Positions 6,531-11,561 of a stretch of 12,256 nt of DNA are shown here, piece by piece. Each line of letters starts with the position of its first letter. Within the stretch, counting starts at the first letter, position 1. Where the stretch lies: assembly GCA_023383735.1 (NCBI GenBank), contig JAHDYN010000021.1:1-12256 (forward strand), given 5' to 3'. Under the pieces are notes generated by a model that worked only from the letters and a program-made list of their open reading frames with translations, did not search any database and was not told the DNA's origin. This DNA is from Gammaproteobacteria bacterium. GTDB taxonomy: Bacteria > Pseudomonadota > Gammaproteobacteria > Steroidobacterales > GCA-2729495. A program made the translations under genes and the position numbers.

Positions 6531-7448
6531 TTGGAATACAAGGACTACTACGCCAGCCTCGGCGTTGACCGCAAAGCCTCGGCGGACGAGATAAAACGCG
6601 CCTATCGTCGCCTGGCGCGCAAGTACCATCCGGACGTCAGCAAGGAAAAAGACGCCGAGGAGCGATTCAAGGAAATCGGCGAAGCGTACGAGGTGCTGCG
6701 CGATCCTGAAAAGCGCGCAGCCTACGATGCCTTCGGCCAGCCGAAGCCGGGGGAGGAGTTCGGGCCACCACCGGGGTCGGGTTACGGTTTTTCGCAGTCG
6801 GAAGGACATGCCGGCGATCACAGCGATTTCTTTGAAAGCCTGTTTGGTGGCGTGGGTTCCGGGCGCGGCCGGACTTTTCGCAGTCGCGGCTTCGACACGA
6901 TGGCGGGCATCGAAATCACGCTTGAAGAAGCGTATGCCGGAACCACCCGCAACGTTGCCATGCAGCGGGTGGAAATCGATGCGCAAGGCCGGCCGCAGCA
7001 AAAAACCCGGCAACTCGCGATCCGGATTCCAGCCGGGGTCACGGACGGTCAGCGAATTCGTGTGTCGGCCCAGGGCGACCCCGGCATCGGCGGCGGCGCA
7101 CCTGGTGATTTGATGCTCGAGGTACGTCTCGCGCGGCATCGCCTGTTTCGCGCTGAAGGTCGTGATGTGTGGCTCGATTTGCCAGTCGCACCCTGGGAAG
7201 CGGCCCTGGGTCATACGGTAGGCGTGCCTACCCTGGGTGGCCGCGTAAATCTCAGGATACCGAAAGGCTCGCAGACCGATACGCAGTTGAGGCTGAAGGG
7301 CCGGGGACTTCCAGGTAATCCGCCGGGCGATCAGCTTGTCAGGCTGAAGATCATGACACCGCCGGCTACGGACGCTGCAGCGGAAGCCCTGTACCAAAAG
7401 ATGGCCGCCGACCTGCCAATGAATCCGCGTCAGGACATGGAGGGCTGA
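6531..7448 (+). CDS. cbpA: CbpA, DnaJ-type co-chaperone (curved DNA-binding protein family)
   Basis: A 305-residue class B J-protein that stimulates DnaK/Hsp70 ATPase activity and delivers substrates; the E. coli protein (about 306 residues) also binds curved DNA in the nucleoid. The J domain spans about 4-69 with the HPD motif at 33-35, followed by a Gly/Phe-rich linker (70-122), then two beta-sandwich substrate-binding domains (about 124-200 and 205-275) and a dimerisation tail. The zinc-finger CxxCxGxG repeats of true DnaJ are absent, as expected for CbpA. The TTG at 6531 is preferred: it gives MEYKDYYASLGV, closely matching the E. coli N-terminus, and has AGAGGTG seven bases upstream. The next gene, three bases on, encodes its modulator, so the two are one operon. 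Confidence 0.92.
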   Translation: MEYKDYYASLGVDRKASADEIKRAYRRLARKYHPDVSKEKDAEERFKEIGEAYEVLRDPEKRAAYDAFGQPKPGEEFGPPPGSGYGFSQSEGHAGDHSDFFESLFGGVGSGRGRTFRSRGFDTMAGIEITLEEAYAGTTRNVAMQRVEIDAQGRPQQKTRQLAIRIPAGVTDGQRIRVSAQGDPGIGGGAPGDLMLEVRLARHRLFRAEGRDVWLDLPVAPWEAALGHTVGVPTLGGRVNLRIPKGSQTDTQLRLKGRGLPGNPPGDQLVRLKIMTPPATDAAAEALYQKMAADLPMNPRQDMEG

Positions 7449-7451
7449 GAA

Positions 7452-7751
7452 ATGAGCGAAGCTGATTCGATCAGTGCGGATCTGCTCGATGAATCCCTGG
7501 AGTTCAGCCTGGCCGAGCTTTGCCGCATCTGTGCGATCGAGGAGTCACTGGTCGTGGCGATTGTCGAGGAAGGCATCGTCGAGCCTGATGGCGAGTCCCG
7601 GTCGTGCTGGCGATTCTCCGGCATCGCCGTCACCCGTGTTCAGCGGGTCATAAAGCTGCAGCAGGAATTTGCTGTCAACCTTGCGGGAGCAGCGCTTGCG
7701 CTGGAGTTGTTTGAAGAGATCGAGCGATTGAAGCGCCTGCAGCAGCGGTAG
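7452..7751 (+). CDS. cbpM: CbpM, modulator of the CbpA co-chaperone
   Basis: A 99-residue protein of the MerR-like CbpM/YccV family. In E. coli CbpM binds the J domain of CbpA and inhibits both its co-chaperone and DNA-binding activities. The N-terminal half (about 15-60) contains the helix-turn-helix-like segment FSLAELCRICAIEESLVVAIVEEGIVEP followed by WRFSG; the C-terminal half (61-99) is a long amphipathic helical stretch rich in leucine and glutamate. It starts three bases after the cbpA stop, with GGAGGG at 7439-7444 inside the cbpA end as ribosome-binding site. Position and length are what is expected for this pair. It converges with the NfuA-like gene, leaving 33 bases between the stop codons and no obvious terminator. 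Confidence 0.9.
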   Translation: MSEADSISADLLDESLEFSLAELCRICAIEESLVVAIVEEGIVEPDGESRSCWRFSGIAVTRVQRVIKLQQEFAVNLAGAALALELFEEIERLKRLQQR

Positions 7752-7784
7752 GCATGCTGGCAGTATTTCAATTGCATGGTCTCC

Positions 7785-8411
7785 TCACTGGCTCCGCTGG
7801 TAGTACGGACTCCGTCCGCCGGCATGATCGGTGACATCGATGATCTCGCTCACCTCCGGCACGACGCGCCGGACTATGCGTTCGAAACCCTGTCGCAACG
7901 TGAACTGGGAAGCGGCGCAGCCCTGGCAGCTGCCACTCATCTCTATATACAGTTGCCCGTCCTTCACATCGGTGAGGAGGATGGTGCCGCCATGCGCGGC
8001 GACCGAGGGATTGACTTCCCGGTCGAGCAGCGCCTGCACCAGCTCGCGGATCTCCGCGTCAGTGCGTTTGCCGGGGCCGCCTGCTTGTGGAGCCTGGAGG
8101 ACAGCCGGCATGCCGGTGAGCAGCTGGCTTCGGACGGTGGCCGCGATCTGCGGCTTCAGCCCGGACCAGGAAGACTCGCGGGTTTTCGCGACGACGAGAA
8201 CATTGTCGGCGACGAGCACGTGCACCACGCCGGCCAGCTCGAAGAGGCGCTCGACCAGCAGCGATCCGGCGGCCTGATCAGGGTTCTCGAAAAAGCGCTC
8301 ACCATCGGGATTGAGTGTCTGGCTCACCGTGAACTTGCAGGTATCCGGATCGGCGACGGAAAGCTCCGCACGAATGCTGACCGGTGCACCGACTGTTGCA
8401 GCCTCAGACAT
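7785..8411 (-). CDS. NfuA-like Fe-S cluster carrier (Nfu N-terminal plus NifU C-terminal domains)
   Basis: A 208-residue protein with two parts. Residues about 12-95 resemble the Nfu/NifU N-terminal scaffold domain (KFTVSQTLNPDGERFFENPDQA, LFELAGVVHVLVADNVLVVAK). Residues about 117-195 are a NifU-like C-terminal domain with SCQGCAAS, where C162 and C165 form the CxxC that binds a 4Fe-4S cluster at a dimer interface. Such proteins receive clusters from the assembly machinery and pass them to client apoenzymes in the cytoplasm. The domain order differs from E. coli NfuA, which has a degenerate A-type domain at its N-terminus, so the nfuA symbol is withheld. The start overlaps the end of the upstream mrp-type gene by eight bases, implying translational coupling and joint action. 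Confidence 0.88.
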   Translation of the reverse strand: MSEAATVGAPVSIRAELSVADPDTCKFTVSQTLNPDGERFFENPDQAAGSLLVERLFELAGVVHVLVADNVLVVAKTRESSWSGLKPQIAATVRSQLLTGMPAVLQAPQAGGPGKRTDAEIRELVQALLDREVNPSVAAHGGTILLTDVKDGQLYIEMSGSCQGCAASQFTLRQGFERIVRRVVPEVSEIIDVTDHAGGRSPYYQRSQ

Positions 8412-9636
8412 CTTCTGCCGCTACGCTGGCAATTCGTTCCCCGAGCGAACGCAGGTGATCAAAGGAATACAGGCCGGAGTTGTGGCCGTCGCTCCAGTCG
8501 ATACCGATGGCGTAGTTTCCGATGCTGGAAACCGTCCGCGGGCGGACGTCGGCCCTGACTTTCAGCGGGTCCAGCAGCTTCCTGCCGCTCATCTCCTCGA
8601 TGCACAATGCGCAACGGCAGTTCAGCCGAAGGTCGCGAACATCGAAGAGGTCACGGTGACCGTCCTCCCACAGCACAGCGAGGGTGCGCAGGTCATGCCG
8701 ACGCAGCCCGATGGGCCTGGTACGAATCCCGCCGGCCCGTGAGGCGTTTTCCGCCCACTCGGGTGCACCCTCGTTGGTCTCCCACTGCCAGACGAAGGGT
8801 TTGAGTGCGGTCGCTGGCGTTTTGTCCAGTTGCCCGGCCAGCTGTGCCGCGACACTGGTGTAAGCGCGGGCGGCAATCGAATCCGGCTTGGCGACGACGA
8901 TCGGACACCCTTCGTCGCCGCCCGTCACGATATCTGCGTCCAGCGGGATGGCACCGAGATAGGGTACGGCCAGCTCCTGGCTCATGCGCTCACCGCCGCC
9001 GCGACGGAAGACATCCGTGATCTCGCCACAATGCGCGCAGGTGAAGCCGCTCATGTTCTCGATGATGCCCAGAATGGGCACATGGACACGCTCGAACATC
9101 CGCAGTCCGCGCCGCGCGATTTTCAGACTGACATCCTGCGGCGTGGTGACGATCACCGCACCTGAAAGCGGAAAGCTTTGCGCCAGGGTCAGCTGGGTGT
9201 CGCCGGTGCCGGGCGGCAGGTCCAGCAACAGATAGTCGAGTTCGCCCCATTGCGTGGCATCGATGAACATCTTCAGGTACTTGCTGACCATCGGCCCGCG
9301 CAGGACCGCCGGCGTGTCATCGCCCGTGATCATCGCCATGGATATGGTCGCGATGCCGTGGCGTTCGATCGGGATCGCTTTGCCTTCGCCTGTCACGTCG
9401 GGCGGCTTTCCGGCCGGTATGCCGAGCATGCCCGGAATACTTGGCCCGAGTATGTCGGCGTCCACGAGTCCGACGCGCGCACCGCGCATCTGCAGCGCAA
9501 GTGCGAGGTTGACGCTGACCGTGGATTTTCCGACCCCGCCCTTGCCGCTCGCCACGGCGATGATGTGCCGGATTCCCGGCAGCTTGTCGGCATCTGCGTC
9601 ATGCGGAGCCACTGACTGATCGTTGCGTATGGTCAT
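8404..9636 (-). CDS. Mrp/ApbC-type P-loop ATPase fused to a C-terminal DUF971 domain
   Basis: A 410-residue protein. Residues about 22-270 form an Mrp/NBP35-type ATPase with the deviant Walker A GKGGVGKST (31-39), the DADILGPSIP switch (59-68), LLLDLPPGTGD (136-146) and the cluster-binding cysteines C200 and C203 (TCAHCG). Mrp/ApbC/Ind1 proteins bind and transfer 4Fe-4S clusters. Residues about 305-400 form a DUF971 (gamma-butyrobetaine hydroxylase N-terminal-like) domain with C340, C342 and C345 (NCRCALCIEEMSGRKLLDP). The usual N-terminal DUF59 domain is absent. Plant HCF101 joins DUF59, Mrp and DUF971 in one chain; this protein has the last two. The start at 9636 has only a weak AAAGG upstream. 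The downstream NfuA-like gene overlaps, and an IscR-like palindrome precedes the gene. Confidence 0.92.
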   Translation of the reverse strand: MTIRNDQSVAPHDADADKLPGIRHIIAVASGKGGVGKSTVSVNLALALQMRGARVGLVDADILGPSIPGMLGIPAGKPPDVTGEGKAIPIERHGIATISMAMITGDDTPAVLRGPMVSKYLKMFIDATQWGELDYLLLDLPPGTGDTQLTLAQSFPLSGAVIVTTPQDVSLKIARRGLRMFERVHVPILGIIENMSGFTCAHCGEITDVFRRGGGERMSQELAVPYLGAIPLDADIVTGGDEGCPIVVAKPDSIAARAYTSVAAQLAGQLDKTPATALKPFVWQWETNEGAPEWAENASRAGGIRTRPIGLRRHDLRTLAVLWEDGHRDLFDVRDLRLNCRCALCIEEMSGRKLLDPLKVRADVRPRTVSSIGNYAIGIDWSDGHNSGLYSFDHLRSLGERIASVAAEDV

Positions 9637-9655
9637 AATCGCGGGCCTTTGCTGG

Positions 9656-9680
9656 ATACAGGACTATAATAGTCCTGTAT
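9656..9680. promoter_or_regulatory. IscR type 1-like operator upstream of mrp-nfu
   Basis: A perfect 25-base palindrome: left arm ATACAGGACTAT (9656-9667), centre A (9668), right arm ATAGTCCTGTAT (9669-9680). It lies 20-44 bases upstream of the mrp start. The E. coli IscR type 1 consensus, as I recall it, has outer ATA/TAT, S and S next, inner GACT/AGTC and a five-base A/T-rich centre; by my alignment 21 of 25 positions agree, and the four misfits are the paired YY/RR positions. A TATTAT on the minus strand inside it could serve as -10, so binding would block transcription of the Fe-S genes. In E. coli, holo-IscR represses iscR, erpA and nfuA through such sites. Confidence 0.72.
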
Positions 9681-9722
9681 TCGGTTTTCATGAAGCCTGT
9701 CTGCGGGCTCAGAGGTCCGATC

Positions 9723-9752
9723 GTGCCGGTCATTGCGGTCCGGCACCGCAAT
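9723..9752 (-). repeat. two overlapping, mutually exclusive hairpins after the YeaR-like gene
   Basis: On the minus strand the YeaR-like gene ends at 9755. Two bases later come ATTGCGGT and ACCGCAAT around a five-base loop (9732-9752), a perfect 8-bp stem. GTGCCGG (9723-9729) and CCGGCAC (9740-9746) give a second, 7-bp stem using part of the same sequence. No run of U follows, so neither is a standard terminator; a terminator or attenuator between the YeaR-like gene and mrp is possible. Confidence 0.45.
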
Positions 9753-9754
9753 CG

Positions 9755-10036
9755 CTACCTCTCGCGGTAAAACTCCAGATAGAAGCGCACCTTGCCCAGC
9801 GGCTTTATGAAATGACCCACGCCGGGCTCGACGACACCATGATGTTCCGGGTCGAGTGCCACCTCCTCGGGCGGGGGGCCATTCACGACGTAACCCAGTC
9901 GTCCCTCCAGGACGATGATTTTTGCCCATCTTCCCCGTTTGGTTGAGTGCGGTCTGAGCCATATTTCGGGCACATTTTCTTCATTGAATTCGGCAGTGCG
10001 CCGGTACGCCACCGCATTTTCCGGGATCGACTTCAT
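9755..10036 (-). CDS. YeaR/TehB-like DUF1971 cupin-type protein
   Basis: A 93-residue protein matching the DUF1971 family, which includes E. coli YeaR and a domain found near tellurite-resistance TehB. The family pattern is visible: MKSIPENAVAYRRTAEFNEE, LRPHSTKRGRWAKIIVLEGRLGYV (H30, small beta-barrel strands), the EHHGVVEPGVGHFIKPLG turn (H65, H66, H75) and the closing RFYLEFY. It is a compact cupin-like cytoplasmic protein. E. coli yeaR is induced by nitrate and nitric oxide through NarL and NsrR, but its biochemical function is not settled. The start at 10036 has a GGTGGTG upstream. An NsrR-like dyad lies 36-58 bases upstream of the start, which fits the E. coli regulation. It may belong to the same transcript as the mrp-nfu genes, separated by 118 bases. 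Confidence 0.83.
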   Translation of the reverse strand: MKSIPENAVAYRRTAEFNEENVPEIWLRPHSTKRGRWAKIIVLEGRLGYVVNGPPPEEVALDPEHHGVVEPGVGHFIKPLGKVRFYLEFYRER

Positions 10037-10062
10037 GTTTCACCACCTTATGCAGCCAGGTA

Positions 10063-10080
10063 ATTCCCATAAAGGGGAAT
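10063..10080. repeat. inverted repeat ATTCCC/GGGAAT in the divergent promoter region
   Basis: ATTCCC (10063-10068) and GGGAAT (10075-10080) are perfect inverted copies six bases apart. The right arm overlaps the NsrR-like dyad, so the two patterns may be alternative descriptions of one operator or two competing sites. Confidence 0.4.
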
Positions 10081-10094
10081 ATAAAATACTCCTT
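10072..10094. promoter_or_regulatory. NsrR-like operator between the YeaR-like and CHASE2 genes
   Basis: A 23-base imperfect dyad: AAGGGGAATAT (10072-10082), centre A, AAATACTCCTT (10084-10094); 8 of 11 base pairs are symmetric. On the minus strand it contains GTATTTTATAT and, by my alignment, agrees with 16 of 22 defined positions of the recalled NsrR consensus (AAGATGYATTT, one base, AAATRCATCTT). It overlaps -10-like hexamers in both directions (TATATT minus, TATAAA plus). NsrR is the nitric-oxide-sensing Fe-S repressor that controls yeaR in E. coli. Confidence 0.55.
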
Positions 10095-10154
10095 CTCAGG
10101 AGCTTGTGCGAATCGGCTTGCAGGCTGTTGCCCGATACTTGCAGGGTATTGGCG

Positions 10155-11561
10155 ATGGGGACTAACGCGACTCTGCTTGTTAAGCTCATGCCAATGGGCA
10201 GCATGTGGAAAAGGGCATCACGAGCGCTCCGCGTCACTTTCACCCTGGAGCGTGATGCCGGCTCAAAGCGTATTCGTGCCCGTACGCTGTTATTCCTTGT
10301 GGCGGTCTCGTTTGCGTTGGCCGGTACGGTGCGCGTCGCGGCTCCGATGCAGTTGCTGGCTGATTCACCATTCAATCTGGATCTTGCGCTGCGCACCCTG
10401 TCGGCTGGTTGGTTCGAACCGCGCGACGTGATTCCGGTAACACTGGTGGAGATAGACGATACGACGCACCGGCTGTGGGGTTCACCTGTAGCCACCCCCC
10501 GCGAGTCCCTCGTTGGCCTGCTGCAGGCAGTCACGCGCGCGAGACCGCGTGCTGTCGTCGTGGATATCGATCTGGCCTGGGGCGGGCCAGAAGCCGATCA
10601 GCTGGTGTTGCAGAACTATCTCGCTGCGTATCCGGGGCCGGCGCCACTGATCTTTCCGAAGCGACTTGAAGCCGCTCCAGGGGGGGGCCGCAGGGCTGCG
10701 GCCAGCCCCTTCGACGAAGTGTTTGCAACCAATACGCACCTGGCCTGGGCTCATGCCAGTTTTGAGTCCGACAGTGGCGGCGTTGTTCGTCAGTGGGCCG
10801 ACTGGCTGGAAGTGTGCACTGCCGAAGCTACGACCCTGCTGGCATCGATACCGGCAAGGCTGTCGCTCATGCTCGAGCCCTTGCCGCGGGGTTTGCGCCG
10901 CGCGTCTGCACCACCTGTCCGGAACAGCTGCCAGCCAGACGACGATCCTGCCGGGCAATTGCTGCTGATCGGGCCACGCCTGACGGGGCCGGCCGCATCA
11001 GCGCTTTCTGCGGATGCGGCAGCGGTTTCTGCTGCAATCATTCTCGATCCGCAGATGGACCGTGATGACGCGTGGCTGTTTGCTGATCGCGTGGTGCTGA
11101 TCGGTGCGACGCATCCCGCATCCGGTGACTTCTGGCTGACGCCGAGCGGGGTGCTGCCCGGCGTGGAGCTGCTTGCGCATACCATCCGCCTGGCTCCACT
11201 GCGCACGGAACCTGGCGCAGGCTCTGCATTCAGGCTTCGCGTTGCGGTACTGGTGGCGTTCCTGCTGTTCGCAGCCATTGGCCTTGCCCTGAAAGGACTT
11301 GCCATGATGGCCGCCTATGTCACGGGAGGCCTGCTGTTCGTCGCCATACCGATATGGTTGTGGGAGTATTACCGTGTCTTCGAGGCGCTCGAGATCGCCG
11401 TTCTCCTGGTGATCGTGTGGAAGTTCTTCCAGGCATTGTTCGACATGATCGAAGACTGGAAACGCGAGCGGGCGAAACAGCCGGCCGGTTGGCGGGGTCG
11501 TTTCGCTGCATTACGGGCAACTTGCCGCAGGCCCGCTTCAGGAGGAGATGCAGATGACTAG
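10155..11561 (+). CDS. CHASE2-domain membrane protein without output domain
   Basis: A 468-residue protein. After an N-terminal membrane helix (about 44-60) comes a CHASE2 periplasmic sensor domain (about 93-345): VTLVEIDDTTHRLWGSPVATP (95-115), ARPRAVVVDIDLAW (129-142) and the family end DRVVLIGATHPASGDFWLTPSGVLPGVELLAH (311-342). Three C-terminal hydrophobic segments follow (about 362-378, 382-402, 409-427), then only a 40-residue basic tail. CHASE2 proteins normally end in a kinase, cyclase, diguanylate cyclase or phosphatase; none is present, so it may signal through a partner. Start choice is uncertain: ATG 10155 has AGGG eight bases upstream, while 10188, 10194 and 10203 are alternatives; starts before 10095 would run into the opposite operator and gene. 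The gene overlaps the FecR-like gene by eight bases. It contains a run of eight G at 10680-10687. Confidence 0.82.
   Translation: MGTNATLLVKLMPMGSMWKRASRALRVTFTLERDAGSKRIRARTLLFLVAVSFALAGTVRVAAPMQLLADSPFNLDLALRTLSAGWFEPRDVIPVTLVEIDDTTHRLWGSPVATPRESLVGLLQAVTRARPRAVVVDIDLAWGGPEADQLVLQNYLAAYPGPAPLIFPKRLEAAPGGGRRAAASPFDEVFATNTHLAWAHASFESDSGGVVRQWADWLEVCTAEATTLLASIPARLSLMLEPLPRGLRRASAPPVRNSCQPDDDPAGQLLLIGPRLTGPAASALSADAAAVSAAIILDPQMDRDDAWLFADRVVLIGATHPASGDFWLTPSGVLPGVELLAHTIRLAPLRTEPGAGSAFRLRVAVLVAFLLFAAIGLALKGLAMMAAYVTGGLLFVAIPIWLWEYYRVFEALEIAVLLVIVWKFFQALFDMIEDWKRERAKQPAGWRGRFAALRATCRRPASGGDADD
11541..11547 (+). promoter_or_regulatory. Shine-Dalgarno sequence for the FecR-like gene
   Basis: GGAGGAG inside the end of the CHASE2 gene lies six bases before ATG 11554. 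An ATG at 11548 in the same frame directly abuts this site and is therefore unlikely to be used. Confidence 0.75.

Noticed and set aside
6317..6541. Upstream extension of the OmpA-like gene
   Set aside because: It would bury the signal peptide 75 residues inside the protein and ignore the GGAGGT before 6316.
6060..7397. 445-codon minus-strand open frame opposite cbpA
   Set aside because: It overlaps cbpA and part of the OmpA-like gene in another frame, and no domain is visible.
7776..8558. 260-codon plus-strand open frame opposite the NfuA-like gene
   Set aside because: The minus strand carries the CxxC NifU domain and overlaps its operon partner properly; the plus frame has no domain or ribosome site.
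9915..10154. Upstream extension of the CHASE2 gene
   Set aside because: It would overlap the YeaR-like gene and its operator region, and the added residues have no ribosome site or conserved features.
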